Source of the DNA: Pseudomonadota bacterium
GTDB lineage: Bacteria; Pseudomonadota; Gammaproteobacteria; Steroidobacterales; Steroidobacteraceae
DNA: 64,000 nt
Assembly: GCA_016720075.1 (NCBI GenBank)
Contig: JADJXW010000005.1
Coordinates: 1-64,000 of the forward strand
Reading direction: 5' to 3'
Shown: positions 40,949 through 49,743 of the stretch, one piece after another
Position numbering within the stretch: the stretch's first letter is position 1
How the letters are laid out: each line of letters starts with the position of its first letter
Notes under the pieces: model-generated
Databases searched by the model: none
Told to the model about the DNA's origin: nothing
The model's input: the letters and a program-made list of their open reading frames with translations, nothing else
Made by a program: the position numbers and the translations under genes

Positions 40949-42017
40949 GGGTAATTCCCGCGGGCTGCTGGTGCGAACGCAGCCATGCCAGGGCGGCAAC
41001 CGGATCAGTGGCCACACGCTCGCCCGCTGCCAGGCCCGCCAGCACCTCGATACGATCGGTCATGCGGCTGCCGAGGCGCAGCTGGCGCAGCACGATGCCC
41101 TGCTCGTTCACCACATACGCGCCGGCCAGCTCGCCGCGGGTCGTGATAGCGGTGGCCGGAAGCCACAGGCCCGCGGGGCCTGCTGCGGCGGCGAAGCGCA
41201 CCTTTGCCGTCTGCCCCGGACGCGGCTGCGGCGACAGCGCGGGCAGCATCACGCGCACCGCATTGCTGTGCGCCTGCGGATCGGCGCTGGGGAAGACGAC
41301 AACCCTGGCGGCCGCCACCTCGCGGCCATCGGCCAGCGTCACCGTGGCTGCAGGCTTCGCGCGAATCGCCTCGGCATCGGACTGCGGCACCTGTACTTCC
41401 AGCCGCAGCGCTCCCGGCGCGTACAGCGTGAACAGGGGCTGCCCGGGCGAAACGGTTTCGCCGAGTTCGACGCTGCGGGATGCCACCGTGGCAGCGTACG
41501 GGGCTCGCACCGAGGTGTAGGCCAGTTGCTGCTCGGCCTGCGCAAGCAAGGCGCGGGCGGCATCCACGGCGGCCGCGGCCGCGTCGCTGGCAGCCTTCAC
41601 GCGGTCGAAATCGTCTCGCGAGATGAGTTGGCGGCCGATGAGGTTACTGGCGCGCTCGAAGCGGTTCTTTGCGTCGGCATGCTGGGCTTCGGCGGATTTG
41701 ACCTGCGCCCGCGCCATCTGCGCGGCCGCGGCCTGTTCCTGGCTGGTGATCCGCAGCAGCACGGCGCCCGCGGCGACACGCTGGTCCACGTCGCTGTTGA
41801 GCGCCGTGACGCGGCCACCGGTCTGCGCGGACAACACGGCCTGCTCCACCGCCTGCACCACGCCATCCCAGGCAACGCCGCCGGCTTCGCCGCCGGGGGC
41901 CACGGTCAGCGTCGCGACATCGGGTGCGACTGTCTTCGGCGCCTCGCCTGGTCCGCCGCCACAGCTCGCGAGCGTGACCAGCATCGAAAGCGCGAGCACG
42001 GCACTGGTGGAACGCAT
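40941..42017 (-). CDS. RND efflux periplasmic adaptor lipoprotein (membrane fusion protein)
   Basis: 358 residues from ATG 42017; a GTG three codons earlier overlaps the previous stop (GTGA) and is an alternative. The lipoprotein signal is STSAVLALSMLVTLASC with Cys in an LASC lipobox. AVLSAQTGGRVTALNSDVDQ and TSVRAPYAATVASRSVELGE are the two halves of the lipoyl-like domain around a helical hairpin of about 90 residues. ARVVVFPSADPQAHSNAVRV and AITTRGELAGAYVVNEQGIV belong to the beta-barrel and membrane-proximal domains. It links the RND pump to an outer-membrane channel. The same operon carries SQR and a DUF2892 protein. Confidence 0.88.
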   Translation of the reverse strand: MRSTSAVLALSMLVTLASCGGGPGEAPKTVAPDVATLTVAPGGEAGGVAWDGVVQAVEQAVLSAQTGGRVTALNSDVDQRVAAGAVLLRITSQEQAAAAQMARAQVKSAEAQHADAKNRFERASNLIGRQLISRDDFDRVKAASDAAAAAVDAARALLAQAEQQLAYTSVRAPYAATVASRSVELGETVSPGQPLFTLYAPGALRLEVQVPQSDAEAIRAKPAATVTLADGREVAAARVVVFPSADPQAHSNAVRVMLPALSPQPRPGQTAKVRFAAAAGPAGLWLPATAITTRGELAGAYVVNEQGIVLRQLRLGSRMTDRIEVLAGLAAGERVATDPVAALAWLRSHQQPAGITHD

Positions 42018-42022
42018 GGCTT

Positions 42023-42226
42023 TCACTTGAATGCACAGCCTCCCTTTACACCCAGCGCCTTGAATACCAGCGCCGCGGGGCAAAACCCAGTGAAACTGGC
42101 CTGCAGCATGTTCAGTCCGGCGAACGCCGTGAGCAACAGCCACCAGGGCGACACATAGTGCGCCAGCGCGACGCTGGCCAGGACGACGAGGCCCGCGAAG
42201 GCCAGTACTGCTTTGTCGAGGTTCAT
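42023..42226 (-). CDS. DUF2892 (YgaP-like) small inner-membrane protein
   Basis: 67 residues with two hydrophobic helices: AVLAFAGLVVLASVALAHYV and WWLLLTAFAGLNMLQASFTG, then FCPAALVFKALGVKGGCAFK. The FCPA motif and the terminal Cys belong to the DUF2892 domain that forms the membrane half of the rhodanese protein YgaP, where it is linked to persulfide or thiocyanate handling. It sits between SQR and the adaptor, with 10-base and 4-base junctions, supporting a sulfur-related operon. Confidence 0.8.
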   Translation of the reverse strand: MNLDKAVLAFAGLVVLASVALAHYVSPWWLLLTAFAGLNMLQASFTGFCPAALVFKALGVKGGCAFK

Positions 42227-42236
42227 GGAAGGCTCC

Positions 42237-43523
42237 TCACTTGTGTTCGTTTTCCTTGAGTCGCTCGATGCCGAGCGCACTCAGGATGTATTTCTCGTAG
42301 ATCGGCTCGGACACTCCCGTGCGCATCTTGTGCAGGAAGTACTTCTCGAAGGCCACCTTTGCCAGGTGCACCCACTTGCCCTTCTTCGCCCAGGTGACAT
42401 TGCGCGGCGGAATCTGCGGCAGCGCCACGAAGGCCGTTCCGGTGTCACCCATGTCCGCCAGGCACACGGCATTCCAGGTGCCCTCGAAGGTGGCCGGCTT
42501 GCCCGCCAGCTCCGCCTGCAGGTTGCGCACGATGGTGGTGACCATGGATTCGATCATGAAGCCTGTCTTCGGCACGCCGGTAGGCACGGGCGTGGGCTCA
42601 TTGGGCGCGATGGCCACGCAGACACCGGCCGAGAAGATGTTGGCGTATTTCGGACTGCGCTGGTGCTTGTCGACGATGACGAAGCCGCGCGGGTTGCACA
42701 GCCCGGGCACGGCCGCCACCGGATCCACTCCCGCAAAGGCGGGCAGCAGCATCGAATATTTCGCGGGCACCTCGCGCCGGCCCTTGGGCTTGCCCGCCTC
42801 GTCATGCTCCTCGACGACGATGGCATCGGCGCGCACTTCCACCACCTTGGCATTGGTGATCCACTGGATGTGGCGCTGGCGGAACTCGGACTCCATCAGG
42901 CTCTTCGAATCACCCACGCCGCCCAGCCCCATGTGGCCAACGTAGGGCTCGCTGGTGATGTAGGTCATGGGGACCTTGTCGCGAATCTTGCGCTTGCGCA
43001 GGTCCGCGTCGAGGATGAAGGCGAACTCATAGGCCGGCCCGAAGCAGCTCGCGCCCTGCACGGCGCCGACCACCACGGGTCCGGGATTGGCCGTGAACTG
43101 CTGGTACTGCTGCCAGGCGTGTTCCGCATGCGGCGACGTGCACACCGACTGGGTGAATCCCGTATCGGGACCCAGGCCGGGAATGGCCGCGAAGTCCAGC
43201 TTCGGTCCGGTGCAGATCAGCAGGTAGTCGTGATCCACCACGGTGCCGTCGGCCAGTTCCACGCGATTGCCCTCGGCATCGATGCGCGTCACCGGCTGCT
43301 CGTGGAACGTGATGCCGCGACGGGTCAGGTGTTCCGCCGCCGGGATATTGGTCTGGTCCGGCCGGCGCCAACCCACCGCGATCCAGGGGTTCGAAGGCGT
43401 GAAGCTGAACAGCGGACCCTGGCCAATCAGCGTGACCGGATGCTCCGCGCCGAGGAACTGCCGCAGTTCATAGGCGGCGCTCATGCCGGCCAGCCCTGCC
43501 CCGATTACCGTGATTTTCGCCAT
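42237..43523 (-). CDS. sqr: Sulfide:quinone oxidoreductase-type flavoprotein
   Basis: 428 residues, intact. FAD-binding ITVIGAGLAGMSAAYELRQF at the N-terminus. Cysteines fall at 128 (QSVCTSPHAE), 160 (GASCFGPAYEF) and 354 (WNAVCLADMGD), the spacing of the three cysteines of Acidithiobacillus SQR, of which 160 and the C-terminal one carry the trisulfide. SAGVCVAIAPNEPTPVPTGV and GFMIESMVTTIVRNLQAELA match the second FAD contact. The enzyme oxidises hydrogen sulfide to polysulfide or persulfide and passes electrons to quinone at the membrane. It is the first gene of the operon facing the SqrR-like repressor, with GAGGG before the ATG. A flavocytochrome-c-like role is a less likely alternative. 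Confidence 0.85.
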   Translation of the reverse strand: MAKITVIGAGLAGMSAAYELRQFLGAEHPVTLIGQGPLFSFTPSNPWIAVGWRRPDQTNIPAAEHLTRRGITFHEQPVTRIDAEGNRVELADGTVVDHDYLLICTGPKLDFAAIPGLGPDTGFTQSVCTSPHAEHAWQQYQQFTANPGPVVVGAVQGASCFGPAYEFAFILDADLRKRKIRDKVPMTYITSEPYVGHMGLGGVGDSKSLMESEFRQRHIQWITNAKVVEVRADAIVVEEHDEAGKPKGRREVPAKYSMLLPAFAGVDPVAAVPGLCNPRGFVIVDKHQRSPKYANIFSAGVCVAIAPNEPTPVPTGVPKTGFMIESMVTTIVRNLQAELAGKPATFEGTWNAVCLADMGDTGTAFVALPQIPPRNVTWAKKGKWVHLAKVAFEKYFLHKMRTGVSEPIYEKYILSALGIERLKENEHK

Positions 43524-43549
43524 GTGCAGGCCCTCTTGTATTGGGGTTT

Positions 43550-43589
43550 ATATTAGTCTCATCTAATATTAGCGTCAACTAATACTTAG
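43550..43589. promoter_or_regulatory. Tandem palindromic operator between sqr and the ArsR-type repressor
   Basis: ATATTAG-tctcat-CTAATAT (43550-43569) is a perfect inverted repeat with a 6-base spacer. It is followed by ATTAG-cgtcaa-CTAAT (43568-43583), also with a 6-base spacer, sharing the middle CTAATATTAG; a third TTAG lies at 43586-43589. This AT-rich island in the 81-base divergent gap is the expected place for a BigR/SqrR-type repressor and likely overlaps both promoters. Confidence 0.7.
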
Positions 43590-43604
43590 AGCTATACTTT
43601 GACC

Positions 43605-43957
43605 ATGAATCGACCCTCCACCACACGCAAGACGTCGACCCGTCGCCAGGCCCCGCTTGATTTCTCGCAACTGCGCGATAACGCGACGCAGGCCGCACGG
43701 CTGCTGCGCGCGCTTTCGAACGAGAACCGGCTGATGCTGCTGTGCATGCTTTTGAAGGTGAGCGGACGGTCAGCGAGTTGAACGCATCCCTGCCCCTCAG
43801 CCAGTCGGCGCTTTCGCAGCATCTGGCAGTACTGCGCGATGAAGGGCTGGTGAAGACCCGGCGCGAGGCGCAGAGCATTTACTACGGGCTGGCGTCGCAA
43901 CCGGCGCAGCGGGTGGTGGAGACGCTGCACAGCATCTATTGTCCGGAGGGATGCTGA
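43605..43957 (+). CDS. ArsR-family sulfide-responsive repressor (SqrR/BigR-like), one frame break
   Basis: Repaired length is 117 residues. The first part reads RLLRALSNENRLMLLCMLL, then one T is missing near 43752. After it EGERTVSELNASLPLSQSAL and SQHLAVLRDEGLVKTRREAQ form the winged helix, and the tail is LHSIYCPEGC. With the base restored, Cys47 and Cys113 are 66 residues apart, the same spacing as the two cysteines of SqrR (41 and 107) that form a tetrasulfide bridge with sulfane sulfur. It should repress the divergent sqr operon and itself until persulfide is sensed. No metal-site signature of ArsR or SmtB is seen. Family identification rests on spacing and on the neighbour. Confidence 0.82.
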
Positions 43958-44065
43958 CGGGGGCAGGGGATCCAGTGGCGTGGAACCCAGGAGAGGGGTT
44001 GTGGAACTCCGCCTCAAGGTATTGATGAACTGCGCTGGATTTGGGCACAGCGCTTCGGTGAAAGG

Positions 44066-44142
<77 letters not shown>

Positions 44143-44191
44143 ACTTGCCGATGATACCCTACCGCCCGTTTTGACCAAGGGAGCATTGGTG

Positions 44192-45100
44192 ATGACGGCT
44201 CGTTTGCTGGACGGCAAGGCGATTGCGCAGTCGGTGCGCGACAACGTGGGCAGGCAGGTGGCGGCGCTCAAGGCCGCTGGCAAGCGCGTACCGGGGCTTG
44301 CGGTGGTGATCGTGGGCCAGGACCCGGCCTCCCAGATCTACGTGCGCAACAAGCACCTGGCCTGTGAAGCGGCCGGCATGCACTCCCCCGTCATCCTGAT
44401 GCCCGACACCACCACGCAGCAGGAAGTCATCGACGTGGTGCGCAAATTGAATGCCGACCCGGCCATCGACGGCATCCTGGTGCAGCTGCCGGTGCCGAAG
44501 CACATCGACAGCAAGGCCGTGATCGACGCCATCGCGGTCGAGAAGGACGTCGACGGCTTCAGCCCCGAGAACCTGGGACTGCTGGCCCAGCGCACGCCGC
44601 GCCTGCGCCCCTGCACGCCCTATGGCTGCATGAAAATGCTGGAACACGCCGGCATCGATCCCAAGGGCATGGATGCCGTGGTGATCGGCCAGTCGAACAT
44701 CGTCGGCCGCCCCGCCGCGCTGGAACTGCTGATGCGCGGCGCCACGATTACCGTGTGCCACAGCCAGACCAAGGACCTGATCGGCCATGTGCGCCGCGCC
44801 GACATCGTCGTTGCCGGCATCGGCAAGCCAGAGTTCGTGAAGGGCGACTGGATCAAGCCCGGCGCGGTGGTGCTCGACGTGGGCATCAACCGCCTGCCCT
44901 CGGGCAAGGTGGTAGGCGATGTGGAATTCGCCGCTGCCGCAGAGCGCGCGTCGTGGATCACGCCGGTGCCGGGTGGCGTTGGCCCCATGACCATCGCGAT
45001 GCTGATCCAGAACACGCTCGAGGCCTACCAGTTCCGCGAAGGCATCCTGGCGAACACCGATCGCACGGTGGAACAGCCGCTGACTCCGCCGCCGCGCTAG
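44192..45100 (+). CDS. folD: Bifunctional methylenetetrahydrofolate dehydrogenase/cyclohydrolase
   Basis: 302 residues from ATG 44192 with GGGAG before it. GQDPASQIYVRNKHLACEAA gives the catalytic YxxxK, and DGILVQLPVPKHID and ATITVCHSQTKDL follow. KDVDGFSPENLG and GMDAVVIGQSNIVGRPAALE are the folate site and the NADP-binding loop. PVPGGVGPMTIAMLIQNT is the FolD C-terminal signature. It makes 10-formyl-THF for purine and formyl-Met synthesis. A hairpin separates it from convergent cysS. Confidence 0.94.
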   Translation: MTARLLDGKAIAQSVRDNVGRQVAALKAAGKRVPGLAVVIVGQDPASQIYVRNKHLACEAAGMHSPVILMPDTTTQQEVIDVVRKLNADPAIDGILVQLPVPKHIDSKAVIDAIAVEKDVDGFSPENLGLLAQRTPRLRPCTPYGCMKMLEHAGIDPKGMDAVVIGQSNIVGRPAALELLMRGATITVCHSQTKDLIGHVRRADIVVAGIGKPEFVKGDWIKPGAVVLDVGINRLPSGKVVGDVEFAAAAERASWITPVPGGVGPMTIAMLIQNTLEAYQFREGILANTDRTVEQPLTPPPR

Positions 45101-45103
45101 TCG

Positions 45104-45120
45104 CGCGGCCTGCGGCCGCG
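45104..45120. terminator. Hairpin between convergent folD and cysS
   Basis: CGCGGCC-tgc-GGCCGCG is a perfect 7-base stem with a 3-base loop, four bases after the folD stop and 15 before the cysS stop. There is no clear T-tract on either strand, so its use as a bidirectional terminator is only likely from position. Confidence 0.45.
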
Positions 45121-45134
45121 GATGGCTCTGCGCC

Positions 45135-46559
45135 CTACTTCCGGCGCCAGAGCGTAGTGCCGTCGGGCCTGTCCTCGAGGATCACGCCCGCCTCGGCCAG
45201 TTCATCCCGAAGCCGGTCGGCTTCGCGGAAATCGCGCGCCTTGCGCGCCGCCAGGCGCGCCGCAATCGACACTTCTATTGCCGAGTCGCCCCAGGCGGTG
45301 GCTTCGGTATCCACCTCGCCGCGGCGCGGCGCCGGCAGCCGGAACCACTGTTCGGCATCGAGCTGGCATACGCCCAGCACCGCAGAGAGCTCGCGAAACA
45401 CCGCCGCCAGTTCGCCAACGCGCGCGAGGCACGAGTGCCCCTGCGCCTTGGCCTCGTTCAGTTCACGCGCCAGCTTCTGCAGCACCGCCAGCGCCTTCGG
45501 CGTGTTGAAGTCATCGTCCATGGCCGCGCGGAACTCGGCTCGCCAGGCGTCGGCATCCGCCGGCAGCGCGCCCACCGGCGCGCCGCGCAGCGCGTTATAG
45601 AACCCACCCAGCGTGGCGTCCGCCTGCTGCAGGTTTTCCAGCGTGTAGTTGATGGGCCCCCGGTAATGGCTGGCTACCAGGAAATAGCGCAGCACCTCCG
45701 GGTGCCGCAGGTGCGGCAGCACATCGCGCAGCGTGAAGAAGTTTCCCAGCGACTTGGACATCTTCTCGCTGTCCACGTTCACGAAGCCATTGTGCAGCCA
45801 GTAGTTGGCGAAGTGCGCGCCGGTGGCGCCGCAGCTCTGCGCGATTTCGTTCTCGTGGTGGGGGAACTTCAGGTCCATGCCGCCGCCGTGGATGTCGAAG
45901 TGATCCCCCAGCAGCGCCATCGACATGGCCGAGCACTCGATGTGCCAGCCGGGCCGGCCCGCGCCCCAGGGCGAAGGCCAGTTCGGCTCGCCCGGCTTGC
46001 TGTGCTTCCACAGCACGAAGTCCAGCGGATCGCGCTTGGCCTCGTCCACGTCGACGCGGGCGCCGGCACGCAGGTCCTCGAGCTTCTTGCCCGATAGTTG
46101 CCCATAGCCGGGGAAACTCGCCACCGCGTACATGACATCGCCATTGGCGGCCGCATAGGCATGACCACGCGCGATGAGCTTCTGAATGAGCTCCACGATC
46201 TGCGGCAGGTGCTGCGTGGCCCGCGGCTCGTGGTCGGGCCTGGCGATGCCGAGCTTCGCGGCATCTTCATCCATCGCCTGGATGAAGCGACCGGTCAGCG
46301 CCTCGATGCTCTCGCCGTTCTCGGCGGCGCGCCGAATGATCTTGTCGTCGATGTCGGTGATGTTGCGGACGTAGTCGACCGCATAGCCGCTGTAGCGCAG
46401 GTAGCGCTGGATCACATCGAAGGCCACCATCATGCGCATGTGGCCGATGTGGCAGAAGTCATAGACCGTGATGCCGCAGACATACAGGCGCACGCGCCCG
46501 GGCTCGAGGCTCTTGAACGGCTCGAGCTTCCCGGTGAGGGAGTTGTGAAGATGGAGCAT
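45135..46559 (-). CDS. cysS: Cysteinyl-tRNA synthetase
   Basis: 474 residues from ATG 46559 (LHLHNSLTGKLEPFKSLEPG). Class I motifs: YVCGITVYDFCHIGHMRMMV with the zinc Cys and HIGH, and SEKMSKSLGNFFTLRD with KMSKS. The further zinc ligands are in GWHIECSAMSM and FPHHENEIAQS. The C-terminal anticodon-binding part has AARKARDFREADRLRDELAE. It charges tRNA-Cys. The frame is open further upstream, but this start matches the family. Divergent from lpxH by 80 bases; the ppiB gene that often lies here in enterics is absent. Confidence 0.94.
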   Translation of the reverse strand: MLHLHNSLTGKLEPFKSLEPGRVRLYVCGITVYDFCHIGHMRMMVAFDVIQRYLRYSGYAVDYVRNITDIDDKIIRRAAENGESIEALTGRFIQAMDEDAAKLGIARPDHEPRATQHLPQIVELIQKLIARGHAYAAANGDVMYAVASFPGYGQLSGKKLEDLRAGARVDVDEAKRDPLDFVLWKHSKPGEPNWPSPWGAGRPGWHIECSAMSMALLGDHFDIHGGGMDLKFPHHENEIAQSCGATGAHFANYWLHNGFVNVDSEKMSKSLGNFFTLRDVLPHLRHPEVLRYFLVASHYRGPINYTLENLQQADATLGGFYNALRGAPVGALPADADAWRAEFRAAMDDDFNTPKALAVLQKLARELNEAKAQGHSCLARVGELAAVFRELSAVLGVCQLDAEQWFRLPAPRRGEVDTEATAWGDSAIEVSIAARLAARKARDFREADRLRDELAEAGVILEDRPDGTTLWRRK

Positions 46560-46639
46560 GCGCCGAATTTTACGCGAAAAGCCGCGCCCGGCGCTGTGCG
46601 CGTCAGGACTTTCGGGCACCCCTGCACTATATTCCCTGC

Positions 46640-47416
46640 ATGTCCGCCAGCCGCATCCTGTTCGTTTCCGACCTGCATCTGGATGCGGAATCGCCGCTGG
46701 CGGTGGAACAGTTCGTCGATTTCCTGCGCGGCCCGGCGCGCGATGCGCTGGCGCTGTACATCCTCGGCGACCTGTTCGAGAGCTGGGTGGGCGACGATGA
46801 CGACGAACCCGTGCGGCATTCGGTCTGCGCGGCGCTGCGGGACTTCACGCGCCACGTACCCTGCCATGTGCTCCGGGGCAATCGCGATTTCCTGCTCGGG
46901 GCGGCCTTCGAGCAGCGCAGTGGTTGCCAGCTGCTGCCCGACCCGGTGCGCGTGCAGGCCGGATCGCACCGGTTCGTGGTGTCGCACGGCGACCTGCTGT
47001 GCACCGGCGACAGGGGCTACCAGCAGTTCCGCGCCTTCGCCCGCAACGAGGGCGTGCAGCGGGACTTCCTGCGTCTTCCGCTGGCCGTGCGCCGCAGGCT
47101 GGCGGGCAAGGCCCGCGCGGACAGCCGCGCATACACCCGCGGCGCCAGCCAGACGATCATGGACGTGAACCCGGAAGCAGTCGCGGCGCTGTTCCGGCTC
47201 GCTGAGGCCGATGTACTGATCCACGGACACACGCACCGGCCCGCGGTGCATCGCCTGAACGTGGACGGTCGCGACTGCACCCGCATCGTGCTCGGCGACT
47301 GGTACGAAAGTGGCAGCTGCCTGGCGCTGACGGCCGACGGCCGCTACGAGACGCTGCGACTGCCAGCGCGGCCCGGGTCGACGCTGAGCATGGCGCCCAC
47401 CAGCGCGCGCGTGTAA
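46640..47416 (+). CDS. lpxH: UDP-2,3-diacylglucosamine pyrophosphatase LpxH
   Basis: 258 residues. Metallophosphoesterase motifs in order: ILFVSDLHLDAESPLAV (DxH), YILGDLFESWVGDDDDEP (GD), HVLRGNRDFLLG (GNxDF), VVSHGDLLCTGD and LIHGHTHRPAVH (GHxH). The catalytic pattern and length fit LpxH, which hydrolyses UDP-2,3-diacylglucosamine to lipid X at the inner membrane in lipid A synthesis. The 3' end overlaps the convergent ABC ATPase gene by 73 bases. A TATATT box lies just upstream of the start. No frame break. Confidence 0.92.
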   Translation: MSASRILFVSDLHLDAESPLAVEQFVDFLRGPARDALALYILGDLFESWVGDDDDEPVRHSVCAALRDFTRHVPCHVLRGNRDFLLGAAFEQRSGCQLLPDPVRVQAGSHRFVVSHGDLLCTGDRGYQQFRAFARNEGVQRDFLRLPLAVRRRLAGKARADSRAYTRGASQTIMDVNPEAVAALFRLAEADVLIHGHTHRPAVHRLNVDGRDCTRIVLGDWYESGSCLALTADGRYETLRLPARPGSTLSMAPTSARV

Positions 47417-48171
47417 TCGGCGGCGGGATTCGTGAGCAGCGCGGCCGTGGCGCCCTGCTCCACCACGGCGCCCCGCCGCAGCACCAGCGTGTGCTCGCAC
47501 AGCAACCGCGCCGCATGCAGGTCATGCGTGACGAGCAGCAGCGCGAGATTGCGGGTGTGGCGCAGATGGGCCAGCAACTGCAGCACCTGCGCGCGCAGCG
47601 CCAGGTCCAGCGCCGAAACGGGCTCGTCGCAGATCAGCATGGCCGGTTCCGCGATCAACGCGCGCGCGATGGCCACGCGCTGGGCCTGGCCGCCGGACAA
47701 CTGCCCTGCCCGGCGCGAGAGATACTGGCTGCCCAGCCCCACTGCCGACAACTGCTCCACCACGCGCTCGCGCAGCGCAGCGGTCAGCGGCGATCGCAAT
47801 CCGGGCCGAAGCGGATCGGCCACCAGCGTCAACACATCCAGCGCGGGGTTCAGCGACGCAAGCGGATCCTGGAACACCACCTGGATAAGGCGGCGCTGCT
47901 CGCGCAATTCCTGCGGCGAGAGGATGGCCAGGTCCTGTCCGCCGACCAGCACCTGGCCTGCCGATGGACGGACCAGGCGCAGCAGTGCGCGCACCAGCGT
48001 GGTCTTGCCCGCGCCGGATTCACCCACCACGGCCAGCGACTGACCCTGCTGCACGCACAGGTCGACGCCGCGCAGCAGCTCGACCGGTTCGGCGCGGAAG
48101 CGTCGGCCCGGCGACCGCACACCCAGCGCGCGCGCTTCCAGCAATGGCGGCGCGGGCGTCATGGCAGGCAC
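47344..48171 (-). CDS. Oligopeptide ABC transporter ATP-binding protein (OppF/DppF-like)
   Basis: 275 residues. Walker A VVGESGAGKTTLVRALLRL, Q-loop IQVVFQDPLASLNP, signature RAGQLSGGQAQRVAIARALI, Walker B AMLICDEPVSALDL and H-loop LLLVTHDLHAARLL. It is the second ATPase of a peptide importer and the last gene of the operon, starting within the end of the previous ATPase gene (overlap). It ends inside the 3' part of convergent lpxH. An in-frame ATG at 48162 is an alternative start. Confidence 0.9.
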   Translation of the reverse strand: MPAMTPAPPLLEARALGVRSPGRRFRAEPVELLRGVDLCVQQGQSLAVVGESGAGKTTLVRALLRLVRPSAGQVLVGGQDLAILSPQELREQRRLIQVVFQDPLASLNPALDVLTLVADPLRPGLRSPLTAALRERVVEQLSAVGLGSQYLSRRAGQLSGGQAQRVAIARALIAEPAMLICDEPVSALDLALRAQVLQLLAHLRHTRNLALLLVTHDLHAARLLCEHTLVLRRGAVVEQGATAALLTNPAADYTRALVGAMLSVDPGRAGSRSVS

Positions 48172-48955
48172 GGCAGGCCCTCCATCTGTCGGGCGGCATC
48201 CAGCAGCGTGCGCGCGTAGGCGCTGGCCGGCGCGCGCAGCAGTTGCGCGGTGGCGCCCTGCTCCACGATGACACCCTGCTGCAGCACCAGCACGCGATCG
48301 GCGATCTCGGCCACCACGCCCAGGTCGTGCGTGACCAGCAGGATGGACATTCCGCGTTCGCGCAGCGAGGCCAGGCGCGCCAGCACCCGGCGCTGGGTGG
48401 TGGGATCCAGCGCCGTGGTCGGTTCATCGGCCAGCAGCAACGCGGGCTTCGCCAGCACCGACATCGCCAGCAGCGCGCGCTGCCGCATGCCGCCAGAAAT
48501 CTCGTGCGGATAGCGATCCAGCAGCATGCCGGCGTCCGGAAGCTCCGCCTCGGCCAGCGCCTGCAGCACCTGCGCGCGCAGTCCTGGAGTCCGATCCCAG
48601 GTGCAGCCTTGCCGTTTCGATGAGCTGCGAGCCCAGCGTCAGGCAGGGGATTCCATGTCAGCAGCGGATCCTGGAACAGCATCGCGATCTTCCGCCCCCG
48701 AAGCGGGCGCAGCACGGGTTCCGGCGCTCGCGCCAGTTCGATGCCATCGAAGCAGGCGCTGCCGCTGACCCGGCTGCCTGGCATCGCAAGACCCAGCAGT
48801 CCGAGCAGCAGCTGCGATTTGCCGGAGCCGGATTCCCCAACCACACCCAGGATTTCTCCGCGACCGAGCTCGAACGAAAGATCCTGCAGCACTGGCGTGC
48901 CATCGGCGCGAACCTGCGAATAGGCCTGCAGGCGCAGCAGCGGCTCAGAGGCCAT
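48159..48955 (-). CDS. Oligopeptide ABC transporter ATP-binding protein (OppD/DppD-like), one frame break
   Basis: ATG 48955 begins ASEPLLRLQAYSQVRADGTP. Walker A is GVVGESGSGKSQLLLGLLGL, the Q-loop KIAMLFQDPLLTWNPL. A one-base loss near 48580 shifts the frame, after which LDRYPHEISGGMRQRALLAM (signature), LLLADEPTTALDPTTQRRVL (Walker B) and LLVTHDLGVVAEIADRVLVL (H-loop) follow. Repaired length is 265 residues, shorter than OppD (about 330), which usually carries a C-terminal oligopeptide/dipeptide-binding tail. It powers the importer with the partner ATPase. Confidence 0.88.
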
Positions 48956-49743
48956 GGCGATCCTTGAGCGTATCTCCCAGGCGATTGCAGGAATGCACCA
49001 GCGCAATCAGCACCACGGCTGGCAGGATCAGCAGCAGTGGCCGCGAACGCATCTGCGCGGCGCCATCCGCCAGCATCACGCCCAGCGAGGTCAGCGGCGA
49101 CTGCGCGCCAAGCCCCAGATAGCTGAGGAATGCCTCGGTGGTGACCACGGCGGGAATGGTGAGCGTCAGGCACACCAGCGTGATGCCGATGAGATTGGGC
49201 ACGATATGCCGCCACATGATGGCCCATGGCGTCAGCCCCGCCACTTCGGCAGCGATGATGAACTCGCGCTCCTTCAGGCCCAGCGTCTGCGCGCGCGTCA
49301 CGCGCGCGATGTCGAGCCAGGACACCGCGCCGATGGCGATGAACAGCAGCACCAGGTCCCGCCCGAACAGCACCGTCAGCACAATCACGAACGGCGTGAA
49401 CGGCACCGAATACAGCACATCCACGACGCGCATCAGGATCGAATCCACGCGGCCGCCGAAGTACCCCGCCGTCACGCCCCAGGTAAGACCAATGACCAGG
49501 CTGATGAGGCTTGCCACGCCGGCCACCAGCAGCGAGATCCGGCAGCTCCACATCAGGCGCACCAGCAGGTCGCGCCCCAGCTCATCCGTGCCCAGCAGAT
49601 GTCCGCGCGACCATTGCGGCGGCAGTTCGGTGGTCCCAGTCCGGCGTGAAGTAATCGTGCGGCGACAGCCATGGCACCAGCACGGCGGCAGATATCAGCA
49701 GGCCCAGCAGCGCGAGGCTTGCGCGTGGCAACGACCGGCTCAT
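48945..49743 (-). CDS. Oligopeptide ABC transporter permease (OppC/DppC-like), one frame break
   Basis: ATG 49743 gives SRSLPRASLALLGLLISAAV, LVPWLSPHDYFTPDW, the N-terminal membrane span. After a shift near 49625 the frame continues at SCRISLLVAGVASLISLVIG with five more spans. The EAA-type loop EFIIAAEVAGLTPWAIMWRH, ending IVPN, contacts the ATPases, and TTEAFLSYLGLGAQSPLTSL is the DppC/OppC signature. Length about 265 residues. Start and stop overlap both neighbours by a few bases (ATGA upstream). Confidence 0.88.
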
